Assembly (NCBI GenBank): GCA_004380135.1
Contig: QXCR01000010.1
Span: forward strand, 558,001 to 622,000
From: Stemphylium vesicarium
Taxonomy: Eukaryota; Ascomycota; Dothideomycetes; Pleosporales; Pleosporaceae
DNA: 64,000 bases
Reading direction: 5' to 3'
The notes under the pieces are model-generated. The model was not told the DNA's origin, did no database searches, and worked only from the letters and a program-made list of their open reading frames with translations. Numbering within the stretch: the stretch's first letter is position 1; each line of letters begins with the position of its first letter. A program made the translations under genes and the position numbers. Shown one piece after another: positions 12,505 to 23,944 of this stretch.

Positions 12505-13240
12505 GGCTGCCGAGGGTTTGTGGGGAACCCTGAGGCCCGGGGAAAGAACAACTGTGCAGGGAAGGAATTGATCTGGCCAGCCTATAGAGCGAGTGGCAAT
12601 TCGCAATGGCGTGTGTTGGGGTGCGAGAAAAAGGAAGAGAGAGAGAAGAGGAAAGATGGAGGGGGGAGTGGACTTGTTCGGTCATGTCTCCAGAATATTT
12701 TTCTCGACGACGCCGGGATGGTCCGCTAAGCTAACTATGCACTTGCAAGCACACCACCAACAACAGTGTAGAGCCGGACACATGCCGTCAGCGTCGTCTC
12801 GCATAGACAAGCCGTCTTTGTCGGCTGGACCGCGCTGAGAATGACCGCTTCTTGCCATCCCCTCCTCCGGTACGTCCTGCCCACAGCGGCTTTTGATAAT
12901 GTGGGGTCGTGACTCGCTCCGCACAGCCACAGCCACAATCACCATCATGGCCACAGCCACAGCCACAGCCACAGCTCTTGGCTACCGCACTCGGCCCCTG
13001 CGGGAAATTATCGCAACACCAGCGTAGCAAGCCCGCTATAGCTCCCCTTTTCGGGCCCTCTTACTTCGTCTTGTGTTGTCGTCGTCTCCTTTCGTCCCTA
13101 ATCAACTTTCTTTTCGCCCGTCTCTCCGTCTCTCTTTTCACTTTTCACCTTTCTGCCTTCTTCTCAACACCTTGAAGCGGCGCCTGCGTCTGACACGTGT
13201 GCCCGCACGCGACACCCTAAGCAACGCGTCAACCGCGATA
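12505..13240. other. Shared upstream region of CLU1 and the mitochondrial NTPase gene
   Basis: A divergent promoter region between two genes with mitochondrial roles. It contains the CCACAG minisatellite at 12922-12974 and a long pyrimidine-rich tract (about 13075-13180) leading into the plus-strand gene. I see no coding sequence. Confidence 0.6.
12922..12974. repeat. CCACAG minisatellite
   Basis: A 6-bp unit (CCACAG or CCACAA) occurs about seven times in two runs interrupted by ATCACCATCATGG. It lies in the divergent promoter between CLU1 and the NTPase gene. Confidence 0.85.
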
Positions 13241-15071
13241 ATGTTAATTCTACGACCCGTTCTAAGGGTCCGAACAACGCGCGCTCACGTTGCGCATCCA
13301 CGACACCTGTCTCAGCAGGCTGGCCCGGTACTGCGGACAAGATTATGTCAGCCTACCTTGGCGCGCGCTCTGAGTGGCCAGTCCGGTCCTCCTGCCCCTG
13401 GAAACGAGGCGCCTAACCCCGTGGATGATGCCACCGAGCATCTCGACGAGGATGAAGCAGACGACAGACGCGAGGCTAAGAAGGCTGCATGGCAAAGCAC
13501 GGGCTGGAAAATGTTCGAAGCCGCTGCCACCACCGGAGCAAGCATCTTCATCCTTGGCTGTGTTGGCATTGGGTACACCAAATACTACAAGTGGAATGTT
13601 CTTGAAAAGATGGAGAATGCCTTTCGTGAGGGCGATCCTGTACTTGACCTAGCAGCAAACGGCAAGGAGATACCTAAAGCTGGAGAGCCTACACGGCTTG
13701 AGGTCACCAAGGGCCTTGTTGATGGTGATGATGAAAATTACGACCGGTGGATACCACGTGATGAGCAAGAGAAGATTGACAAAATTGTCTGGGGTGAGAC
13801 CAAAGGACGCTACCATCTGCTCATTGGTGAAAAGGGCACGGGAAAGACGTCGATGCTGATTGATGCCATGGATAAGATCAATGGGGAAGGATGCTCCATG
13901 ATGGAAGCTCATGCAGATCTCGAAGTCTTTCGTGTCCGACTAGGTCGATGTCTCGATTTTGAATATCACGAAGACAATATTGGCTCTCTTTTCTCTATCC
14001 GCGGCCCTCGCGACGCCGGCGCCATCTTAGATATCGAGCGAGCCTTTAACAAGCTAGAAAAGGTAGCCCTTAGGCGACGCGCAACCGTCGGAAAACCACT
14101 AATCCTCATCATTAACTCGGCGCACTTGATCCGAGACGACGGCGACGGCAGAGATCTTCTCGAGCTCATCCAGCAACGGGCGGAGCAATGGGCTGCTTCT
14201 AACCTTGCAACCATCATTATCAACTCGGACAAGTACTGGGTCTTTGAACGACTCAAGCAGTACGCCACGCGCATGGAGGTACACCAAATCAAGGATCTCT
14301 CCAAAGACCGCGCCATGCAAGCGCTAAGAAACTACCGAATGAAGTACTATGGTGAGAGAGTGCAAGATTCAATTCTCGAGGAAGTGTACGATAAGATAGG
14401 CGGTCGTCTAACTTTCCTCAACCGTGTCGCAAAATCAGAAGACATGATTGGGAAATGCGACAACATTTGTGAGATGGAGAAGATCTGGTTCTTGAACAAC
14501 TGCGCTATTCTCGGCGAGGAAATGGACGATGATGTCATGGACCAACAGAAGTATGCGGTACGTGATGGCACGCAAGCTTTCATCTCTCCAGTTGCTAACA
14601 ATGAGCTAGTCTACTGCTATGGTTCTAGCTAATGCCCTCTACAAACGCTACCATGAAATGGACGCAAATTACGACCCCAAGGAAGGCCATATCCTCCCGT
14701 CGTTTCCTCTCCATCGAGCACGCTACATCATGACCCGTTCAGATTTCATTCGACAACACCACGATCTTTCCATCTTCTCAATCGACTCGCGCGCCACTGT
14801 CCGCGCAGATTCTGTACCAATGCAGCGTGCTTTCAACGAGATCTGTGCCGAACCCGGCTTTGAAAAGTTTCTGGAAGCGACCTTGGATCGTATCGGGGGT
14901 ATCGAATCGCTTGGTCGTACAAAGGAACTCACTTTCAAGGATCTTTGGGACGGTGGAAAGTACAAGATCACGACGAGGAACACAAAGGGAGAGGTACAGG
15001 GCGAAGTGGAGATGGAGGCTGTGGCAGGGAAGGCGGAGGATGAAGACAACGATAATGCCGACGATGCTTAG
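13241..15071 (+). CDS. Mitochondrial membrane P-loop NTPase (AAA-like), fungal family
   Basis: Two exons, 13241-14557 and 14610-15071, give 592 residues. The 52-nt intron has donor GTACGT, GCTAAC and acceptor TAG. The N-terminus (MLILRPVLRVRTTRAHVA) is Arg-rich and amphipathic, as in a mitochondrial presequence. One hydrophobic segment follows at about 92-112. Walker A is GEKGTGKTS (about 196-204). The strand expected to carry Walker B is KPLILIINSAHL (about 285-296), with Asn-Ser where an acidic pair is usual. Residues 400-550 form a helical C-terminal part, and the tail is acidic (EDEDNDNADDA). I recognise the fold and likely location, probably anchored in the inner membrane, but not a specific function. 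It is divergent from CLU1. A frame extends upstream of 13241, but the presequence-like start in a good context favours this ATG. Confidence 0.8.
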
Positions 15072-15423
15072 ATCCATAGACACATTGAAGAAACCAAAAC
15101 GCGGGACGTTGGACTTGACAACAGGACGACTCAATGCTATCCGTAAGCCTTACTGTATGATTACGGCGGAAGGAGGCCCCGTAAGATGAAACGTGCGACG
15201 ATAGCCGACGCACGTGTCGATGCAAGGCACCTGCTTCCAATTGGCCACACTCCGCAACCCCGCAGACTGCGGCTACCCCAAGCTTCCATCCCAGCTGACA
15301 GCTCCAAACCCAACACTCTCGATCCCATTGTGTGTTATACAAAACCAAATTCATGATCTCGTTATCGAAGTATTGACTTATTACCTTGGCCATAATATTC
15401 TAGATCGCGCATAGGTGGTTCCG
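15072..15423. other. Intergenic upstream of the glutaminase-like gene
   Basis: A 352-bp spacer between tandem plus-strand genes, presumably the 3' end of the NTPase transcript and the glutaminase promoter. No further feature seen. Confidence 0.5.
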
Positions 15424-18020
15424 ATGCGCTCCTTCAGCGTCGTCGCCACGGCGCTTCTGGCGAGCGTTATCGATGCCTCGACTCTCCAGCCTCCAGTGCT
15501 TCCGTTGATCGTGAGAAATCCGTACTTGAGCACTTGGCTTCAGAATGCACGAGAAGAGCCATGGAGCAAATGGCCGATGTTTTGGACTGGCGCAGAGGTC
15601 GGATTGAGCGTACTTGCGTCGCTTCCCGACTCGAATCAAGTCTTTCCACTGCTGGGTAGACCACACGACTCTTTGGATCAAAAAGACAAAGCGCATGTCG
15701 AAACCAACCACACACGCGATGTTCAACGCTGACCTTTTGGCTGTGCAGTTACAAGATAGCTTACCCTAGATACAAAGGTGCAACATACGACGCGTCCACA
15801 ACCAACCTCACCTACTCGCTGCAAGCACCGGACAAGCTCGTTGCCGAGAAAGGCGTCGAAATCACCCTCTCGTTTCTCTCGCCCATAACACCCACCTCGA
15901 CCTTGCGACAGACGATTCCGGCAGCATATTTGTCGATACATGTACAAGGTACCTTCGACGTCGACATATACGTCGATGTGAACGGACAATGGGTTAGCGG
16001 GAAAAGAGAGAGTCTCATAGAGTGGGGCCTATTCCAGCATGTAGCTCCCGGCCTAACAGAGAAATTGAAGACATGGCAAGTGAAGCGGCAGGTAGAGCAA
16101 CTCTTTACCGAGACCAACGATCAGCCCGAGTGGGGCCAACTGCATTTCACCGGCCCAGTTGACGCACGTCATGAATCTGGTACTTCAGCGTTGCTCCGCC
16201 AGAGGTTCGCTCGTACCGGGACGTTGCAGAACGAAGTCGACGGGAACTTCCGTGGCGTCATGGACGACGAGCCTGTATTCGCCTTTGCAAAATCCTTCAA
16301 ATTGGGGCACTCGAGCCTCAGTCCCAAGGTTGGAAGCAGCAGTGTGCTGTTCACTATCACTCATATCCAGGATCCAGTCACACAGTTCGCATCTGCGCGC
16401 GGTCTTACCTTTATGCGACCCTTGTGGAAATCCTGGTTTCCAGAAGACGATAAACTCATTCAATTTCATTATGGAGATTTCGCCATGGCTAGCAGCCTAG
16501 CAAGCAATTACTCAGAGCAGCTGCGTATTGATGCCTACCAATCTGGCTCAACCAATTATGTCGATATCGTCGCGTTATCTGCACGACAAGCCATGGGGGC
16601 AACTAGCTTTTCTGGAACCAAAGAGAACCCGCTCCTCTTCCTCAAAGAGATCTCTTCGAACGGTAACAGCCAGACTGTTGACGTGATATTCCCGGCGTTT
16701 CCGTTCTTCCTGTACACACAGCCTAGGTGGCTAGCATACCTTCTCGAGCCGCTCCTTGAACATCAACTCAGTGGGCAGGTGAGTCTCGAACGTATCGAAT
16801 TATCGCGACCCATGCACTGACTTTGCGTTCTCACCCTTGTAGTATCCCAACAAATACTCAATGCACGACCTTGGTGCTCACTTTCCCAACCTGACTGGAC
16901 ATGCTGACGGAAGAGACGAATACATGCCCGTGGAGGAGTGTGGCGATATGCTTATCATGGGACTTGCTTTAGTCAACTCATTGACTTACAGCTCTGATGC
17001 CGAAGCTCAATCCGTCTGGTCGGTCACCGGCAATGACGAAGACTTACATAAGGCTAGTGATAAAAATTTTGGTCTGACGAATATCGCATCCCACGACGGC
17101 ATCGACTACATCGACGGATCTTGGGGCGGAGAGACAAAGGGAATCGTTCAAGCCAGAAAGTGGCTTGAAGGGAGTTACGATCTGTGGAAACAATGGACTG
17201 GTTATCTTGTTGAGGACGCATTGAAACCGCATAATCAACGTAAGAACCAATGGATCAGCTTTGAAAACGATAGCTAACTGAGGAAATAGTCTCTACCGAC
17301 GACTTCGCAGGCTGGCTCCCTCTCCAAACCAACCTGGCACTGAAAGGTATCGTCGGTATCAAAGCTTTTAGCGAGATTGCAGATCTGATGGACCGCCCTG
17401 GGGATGCAAAGAAATATCGTAACATTTCCGACACCTACATACAAAAATGGCAGGAATATGGCATTTCCCGCGACGGCACACATGCCAAGCTTGCATACGA
17501 CTGGTATGGAAGTTGGACAACGCTCTATTCGCTATACGCAGACGCGGTGCTATGCTTCCACCCAACCTTTACGAATACGTCGGCCATAGTCGGAGAACCG
17601 GATTACGCACCTGGTGACGGTCTTGCCCAGAGACCCTTGACTCCTTCCAAGCGTAGCTCTGGCCGCACGCCTATAACCCACGACTTCATACCAGACTCTA
17701 TCTACTCACTTCAAAGCGACTGGTATGCAAACGTCATGCAAAAGTATGGCCTACCACTTGATTCCCGCCATCTTTACACCAAGTCGGACTGGGAGTTTGA
17801 GGCTGCAGCTGTTGCCAACAAAACTGTGCGCTCCGAGATTCTAGACCGCGTGGCATTGTGGCTGAATGAGACAGTCACGGATCGCCCCTTCACCGACCTC
17901 TACACGACTGAGGGCGATGGAGGCTTTCCTGGACCATGGTTCTTTGCCAGACCGGTCGTTGGGGGGCATTTCGCGTTCTTAACCCTCGAGAGGGCCTGCG
18001 GCAGCGGCCTGAAGAGCTAG
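15424..18020 (+). CDS. Secreted glutaminase A-like protein (DUF5127/DUF4965/DUF1793)
   Basis: Four exons: 15424-15692, 15749-16778, 16843-17239 and 17290-18020, giving 808 residues. MRSFSVVATALLASVIDA is a clear signal peptide. The body follows the fungal GtaA family: PYLSTWLQN and PMFWTGAEVGL near the start, YDASTTNLTYSLQAP, the VFPAFPFFLYTQPRWLAYLLEP block, the MEECGDMLIM-type block (here VEECGDMLIMGLALV), NQLSTDDFAGWLP, and HAKLAYDWYGSWTTLYSLYAD. GtaA of Aspergillus is an extracellular glutaminase, but many paralogues have no tested substrate. Intron 1 begins with GC, not GT: a 56-nt GC-AG intron (15693-15748) with a GCTGAC branch element. It is the only choice I found that keeps the frame and gives DSLDQKDKAYKIAYP. 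The other introns are standard GT-AG. Confidence 0.87.
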
Positions 18021-18641
18021 ATATGGCCACAGACTGGAAAGTTAAACGACGGTATTTGACCTTGGCCATGAATTGAACCCCAGTATGATATGTAGTTGTA
18101 GTCAAAAGCGACAATATCGGAATCTTTCTGTCTCATCAGTGCTGATCACCACATCCGTGCAAAGACGACCCGAATCCGGGAAGATGCTATGAACTTGCAG
18201 ATTCCGGGCTCCTTGAGCCAACCTTGCTCGTTTGCATCCCAACCCCAGTCTTTGTTCCTTGCATCCTTTGGTACAAAGCGCATGCAAATTCTGGACGATA
18301 CACCTATCGGAACCCGGAAATACTTGGTCATGGGTGTTTTTCTAGTAACTGGATCTACCGCCAAGCAAGCCAATCCTGGCTTTGTTGCAAATCTAGGAAA
18401 GCCTGAAAGAAACAGCAGCTGGGTATCGACGGGTTCGGAAAATGGGCTTCTACTCAGGCTGTGCAATTTCCGAAAAAAGCGAACAAAGAAGGTAAAGTAT
18501 CGAGGAAGGTCCCTCTAGCACTTTAGCATAGTACCTCGACCAAGGACGCGATAGATGACTTCTGGGTACTGAATTCAAGATCGACACCTGCTAAGGTACC
18601 GAAATCTAGAAAAGGGAAGAGGATGGTTCTCTACCAACAGA
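18021..18641. other. Intergenic, 0.6 kb
   Basis: No conserved frame seen. A 109-codon plus frame (18189-18518) does not resemble any family I know and does not splice obviously to the gene at 18642. Confidence 0.45.
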
Positions 18642-19685
18642 ATGGACGGGGTGATAGCCGCACACGAAGCTCATTTGGAGGAGCAAGCGGGAAAGATTGC
18701 CAATGATCGTGGATACATGGACCAGATCGAAATCTTCGAACAGAAAAGCCAACAAGCTTCGCGTACGGATGTGCAGTTTGTCATTGACTCCCAGAGGTTC
18801 ATGAAATTGTTCTGCCATAATAATGATGGATGGGGCAGCGATTACGAAACGATAAAAGCATTTGGCGCAGATACGACCACCATCGAGAAACGCGTCGATC
18901 GCGACACCCTTATAAAGTGTTCCAGCCTATTCAGAGATCACTTTTCATACAACCCTGGAGATGATGAGTTGCATCTACCAGTACGCTATCGAAGAGTTCA
19001 TATATCCGGCTCAACCAGTACGAGACGAGAGTTCGAAGCTGCCTATGAGGGCCGTTTAATCCAGACCGGGAAGCGGATAGTGCGTCGAGAAGACGACCAG
19101 TATGCCTTCATACGGCCGAATGAGATTGAAGGCTACATTATCCCGTGGTTCGAATGAGTGCAGAAGTACATTAAGAAAGAAAGTGCAAAGAGTAAGAAAG
19201 AAGCACAAAAGAACGACCAGGGCAAGGGGAAGGCTGGCGCCAAAGACAACCACCCAAGGAAGCGGCGTAAAACAGGGTACGAAGACCCTGGGAAATACCT
19301 AACAAAAAAGAACGGCCCAATGGAAATGAAGATACCAGAGCAAATACTGGACAAGATCCATTTGTACAACGCGATGCTTCAACTAGGCCTACCTCGGTTT
19401 GTGAAGCTACCCCTCGTGGACGCGCTTGTTCTGCAAATGTATCAAACCAAGCGATCGCCATGCCATTTGGACACTCAAGAAATCACCATCGGTCGTTTTC
19501 ACGCGCGAGGTCTAGCGATCCTCGACCCTGTGATCAACGCTCTGGTCGGCACATACGCCTTACAAGCTCTAGACGATCGCAGAAGCCCAGAGCCTGCGGA
19601 GTCGCCTGGAGCCGAAGATTCGTCAGATGAAGCCAGTGGAGCGAATGAAGACGATGGCGACGCAGACCCGGAAGATCTATTCTGA
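18642..19685 (+). CDS. Unknown lineage-specific protein, frame interrupted by an in-frame TGA
   Basis: Two frames in the same register (171 and 175 codons) are separated only by the TGA at 19155-19157. The first half has charged helices (MDGVIAAHEAHLEEQ) and a block around VHISGSTSTRREFEAAYEGR. The second starts with a strongly basic stretch (KKESAKSKKEAQKND, then RKRRKTG, like a nuclear localisation signal), then a hydrophobic block beginning IPEQILDKIHLYNAMLQLGL, then FHARGLAILDPVINALVGTY, ending in an acidic tail. I do not recognise the family. Three readings are open: an 84-nt in-frame intron (19080-19163, GTGCGT to GTGCAG, weak branch site) giving 319 residues; stop readthrough; or a recently broken gene. 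The GTGCGT donor also appears in three other introns in this window, which favours the intron. Confidence 0.5.
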
Positions 19686-20150
19686 GCTAACGACACCCGG
19701 GAACCGTCAGAAGAAGGCGACGTGAGAGAAGTAGATTTCAGCAAGACGAACAGAAAATATCTTGACTTTGCTGTTCGGCGATTGCAACGAGGTTCATTCG
19801 GAGAGATGCATCGGCGGCGATTGATTTGGACGATTACGAGGAATTGCAAACGAATCATTTGGTGGGGCAGCTAGTCACGGTTCCCGAGGGAGGGCATGAA
19901 TAAGGAACGTATCTACAATTTGGCTCCAGCATTCTTGGAATTTTTACGAAAAGTGTAGCCGGGAAGAGTGAAGAGGCTCTTTGTCAAGAGCGTCAAGGTC
20001 CACAAAGTTATGATATTTACATACTAGTAGACATAACCCGGTGATTTAACTCCAATTGAGGAAGTGGTCGTTGGACCCTCGCTTCTAGCAAACGGCAAGA
20101 AACAGCTTTCGTCTTATACAAGCTCGCTACAAAATCCATCTCCATATATC
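19686..20150. other. Intergenic between convergent genes
   Basis: The 3' flanks of the TGA-interrupted gene and of the small secreted protein. A short basic frame follows 19720 but has no start, domain or splice support. Confidence 0.45.
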
Positions 20151-20505
20151 TTAAAGGTTGTAGCATGGGGTGCGGCCCTGAGCAGTGATGATTCCAACAC
20201 ACGAGAACTTTCCACCAGCGTTGCATTTGGCGGGCTCGTTTTCGCCGGACTGAAGGAGGCGAGAGGCGCCTGAGCACACAGCAGTGCAGTCGGAGGTGTC
20301 GGGAGTTTGTGCGTTCTTTTTGAATGAATGTTAGCAATGAATCGATCGTATCGGAGAAGTGTTCATTTTGTTAACTCACGTCGCCGAATACACAGCAGTG
20401 CGACCCGTCTTCGAAGAGGCACTGGCATTGCCTGCTTCCACAGCCGTCCGCCACAGCGATAGCAGCACCTCCGAGGAGAACAAGAAGAGTGGTGAAGAAC
20501 TTCAT
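20151..20505 (-). CDS. Small secreted cysteine-rich protein (effector-like)
   Basis: Two exons, 20505-20380 and 20315-20151, give 96 residues. The 64-nt intron has donor GTGAGT, a GCTAAC branch element and acceptor AAG. Residues 1-19 (MKFFTTLLVLLGGAAIAVA) are a textbook signal peptide. The mature part, about 77 residues, has ten cysteines: CGSRQCQC, a CC pair in SHCCVFGD, CTAVC, then three more ending CYNL. An even number fits five disulfides. There is no transmembrane segment, GPI signal or known domain. Length, secretion signal and cysteine density match fungal apoplastic effectors or antimicrobial proteins. That class is inferred from form only, and no activity can be claimed. The ORF has an upstream in-frame extension, but the signal peptide fixes the start at 20505. 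A TATA element lies about 111 bp upstream. Confidence 0.8.
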
Positions 20506-23056
20506 TGTTGTGTTGGGGGTAGGATTGAAAGATAGATGTTTGGTCGAATTGGTGTGGGAATCTTGTGGGTGTTTGAGGCTTGTTGAATGAAAACCAAATG
20601 GGCTATCCATAGACCCTTATATACAGCATCTTGGACGCCAAAGAGGGATGCTGACGAGTCGGTCCAGCTCGTATACCTCTTGTCTTGTCCTTTCTGCCAC
20701 TATTTTCTCCCAAGGCAGACACGACGTAAAACCCCCGAGCGCTAGTGAGCACTTCAGCCGGACGCTCGAACGAAGGAAGAATGGACCGATTCGCAAGCAA
20801 GGGCTATTGTATGCTCAGACGTTTTCGAGTGATCGTGGGGCAGTACCGGCGCTTTTGTTCAATGGACGTTTGGCTCGAGTCATAGAGATTATAGCGAAAC
20901 AGCTGTGATGGTTTTACTCCTCACTAGTGCTTAGCGCTACGATGGAGTATCGATAGTATCGACCTCCGGAAGGCACGGAAACCGTTCGATTGAAAACGCA
21001 TCAGAATTTATCAGTCGCCTGAGCGGTAGGTGAGCATTGACTTTAACATGAGCGAAGGAGGGGAAGAGTGTATGTGTATGGAGGAAAAGGCATGGTCTGC
21101 ATGCAATAAAACGTCCTGCTGTAGTAATGATACATTGTAACATCTGCCTCTGGAACTCACAACTCGATGGTTGCGCTGTTCCCCTTATCTGGGCAAGGAT
21201 AGACAATGAGACCTGCTCCGCGAGTTCAACGTGAGTGGAGACGTGAGACTCAACAATCCCCTAGTAGAAAGTCGGATCGTATAACCAAGACTTGTTTGGG
21301 AAAGACTTGAAAGACAAGTGGGGTTACTTGGTTGCAATTCGATGGGGTTTGATTTGGAGCAATCGGCGGTCCTTTCCGGTATATGCCTTGGATCTCGGCC
21401 GAGTATTCGAGATCTGACCAGACGTTCGACAGGAGTACCTGCAGAAAGCAGACATGTAATGTGATCTGAACCTCTAAATGCCGCGCAGATTCTGTATCTT
21501 TGTCCAAAACCCCCTCGACTTGTTCTTGTATCGGCTAATAGACGGCAATTATTAGGGTGCCTTTGTCCGGGAACGAGATACCGTGATAGAACGGGTATCT
21601 GGAGACCCAAGTCACACTAATTCACCGACGTCGACCAGGCCTTGTAGGGCTTGCGGGACATAATGTACTCCACGTGCTGGACGCACAGCCAAGATTGGCA
21701 TCACACACCGGCACAAATACGAGCTCGCTCATGTGCTGATGTGAGGACATCAGTCTTGGACAGGCAAGCCAACTGCATCTAAACATGATTAGTTCCAATC
21801 CGTCCATAGGCCTGGTAAGCGCTTTGACGCCTCACTTGCCTGTAGTACAGAAACCTCTGGCTGGTTACAGACACGCGGCCTCGGCTCCCTCGTCATCACT
21901 TCGTTCTGCAACACGGGGTGCAGAAGACCCCTGCGCAACGGAAGCGCCGCAAAACTGATCGGCACCACGACCGCTAACGGTTTCTTATCCTACTTAAGCT
22001 GCGTATAAAATGCTTAGCCTGGATACCCCAATCGTTCCTAGAGCACAAGGCCCCTGCGACAATTGGTTGTGTTCGCGGTTGCTCGAGAGGGCAATGGTGA
22101 CTTTTGGAAATACCATATGAGCTATGTATACTTGTGATGCGATTGAAGATTGCGGCTAGCCGCCCGACGTTGCGTTCATTGTGTAGTGCGGTCCACTTAG
22201 ACGAATTGTTCCACTTATTGTGAAGGAATGTCGGCACCCGCATGAGTTTTGCTTGGTGCAGCGATTGTTCTAACTCCACAGCCCAAGGTGATTGATCCTT
22301 CGCGACAACCGCGCGACGCATATGAGGCTGGGCGCGCTTGATGCATATGACGTTCTAATCAGGTACTCACGCCTAAGTTTCCGTTTGTGTGGCGGCGGGT
22401 CACCCACGTCGTGGCGTTGCATTGTTGCAGCAAATTGTAACCTAAGTTGAATTAGCAGAAAGTATAGCGGCCCTTGCCGGGTGTTTGCTGTGAGTTTATT
22501 GGGGCGGGATGCTTCTTGATGGAGCTCTCCTGTACCTGTTGTTGTTCGATGTGCCACCGGCTGCATTGTCGGCGTGCCATGACCGGAATCACATAAGCAC
22601 CTTCCGTTTAGATAAACATTTCAGAGCACATGGGGCCATCGCCAAGAGGCCGATTATTGAGCCGATGATCCTGACGAAGCACATGACGCGACAATAGCAT
22701 TTAACATGACACCATGGCCCACTCCTATGAGCTGCGGATTGAAATTCTGCTCTGCATGCTCACGGCATTGCGCTATCGCAGAGTATGGGACTCATTGTCG
22801 TTCTACAGATGACTTGAATGCAGTAGCAGTCTCAACAATAGGCGAATAGTAGAAATGCCACATCTACTACCTTTTACGCGACAATAACGTACAATGCAAC
22901 AGGAACAGTCTTCGGGGTATCAATATCCTTCGCTCAACCTCAACCGCAACCGCCACTCTGGACCTTGCACGCGAACTAACTCATATGTTGTAGTTCAATG
23001 TCTTCTCCAGAAAGCTTCTGCTGATCTGGGTGTGACCAACGCAGGAGGGTGCCTTC
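20506..23056. other. Gene-poor block, 2.5 kb
   Basis: Apart from the TATA element of the secreted-protein gene at its left end, I find no supported gene, tRNA or terminal repeats here. Frames of 85-141 codons exist on minus (for example 21185-21610), but they lack domains and plausible exon partners. Base composition is not visibly AT-rich, so there is no obvious sign of RIP-degraded transposons by eye. Confidence 0.45.
20616..20623 (-). promoter_or_regulatory. TATA box of the small secreted protein gene
   Basis: TATATAAG reads on the minus strand about 111 bp before the start codon at 20505. This is a reasonable distance for a TATA element plus a short leader. TATA promoters are typical of strongly regulated fungal genes. 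Confidence 0.55.
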
Positions 23057-23944
23057 CTATACGTCCTGCCTGGGATTTTCGGATTGTCCTTGCACGTGGA
23101 CCGGCACCGGCTGTGCGATTGGGCTAGTTCCGTCCACGTTGTTCGGCTCTGTGACATGACTGGGTTCGTTTATCTTTTCTGTGCGGGCATGGGTGGACAT
23201 TGGACCATGGGCTTCGATATGGGCTAATGAGTGCCAAAGGAGATATGTGCTTTAGTCATTGGTCAGTAATAATCCAGTGGAGCTCTGACGGTAGCACATA
23301 CCTGACAAATGTAAAGATCATTCCGGGCCACAGGAAGACAACGCTTGCGATAGCGCGGCCGTTTGTGCTATATCTTAGTGGGCTCCCGCCATACATCGCT
23401 AGAAGTCTCTCTGCATTCGCGGCATTCGTACCCGTCACGTATGCGCTCTGGCTAGCGACGATATAGGTATATGCCAACGCACAGGAGAGGGTGAACATGC
23501 AGGCGAAGATGGAGCAGACTCTCCATGCCGTTTTGACACCAGGCGCCTCGAATCGTTCGGGCCAGAAGAGATCGAAAAAGAATGCCGCGCCGAATATTGT
23601 GGCGACAAAGATGCCAACGAAGATGTTGTAGGATGCAATACCAACAAAATTGTTGTTGTGAACGGTAACATTGCTGTCCAGTCTTGAGACAAATTTCTGT
23701 TGGTCAACGTAATCTGGCAAGCAAACTGTCAGCCGATCCGAATGTCTCTGAACAAAGTGTGAGAACAAGACGTACCAGATAGCGCAGCAGTTCCCAGACT
23801 TTCACTGACGACACACAGAATCATGGCGAGTTGGTAGATGATGAACTTTGTGCGGCGATTGTGATACATGGTGTTCCACATGTAGCCAGACTTGAACTTG
23901 CCCCATTGCATCTCCTTGAGATCGAGGCCCCATATTACTGCCAT
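23057..23944 (-). CDS. Four-transmembrane integral membrane protein, unknown function
   Basis: Three exons: 23944-23776, 23713-23302 and 23249-23057, giving 257 residues. Introns are GTACGT...CAG (62 nt, GCTGAC branch) and GTATGT...AAG (52 nt). Four hydrophobic stretches are visible: about 34-56 (KFIIYQLAMILCVVSESLG), a second containing NIFVGIFVATIFGAAFFFDL, a third containing VCSIFACMFTLSCALAYTYI, and a last one around SVVFLWPGMIFTF. The last 60 residues are hydrophilic and Pro/Glu/Gln-rich, probably cytosolic. The topology resembles fungal MARVEL-like or SUR7-type proteins, but I see no diagnostic motif and assign no function. The third exon is supported because the spliced frame stays open for 64 codons after the junction. 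Confidence 0.7.
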
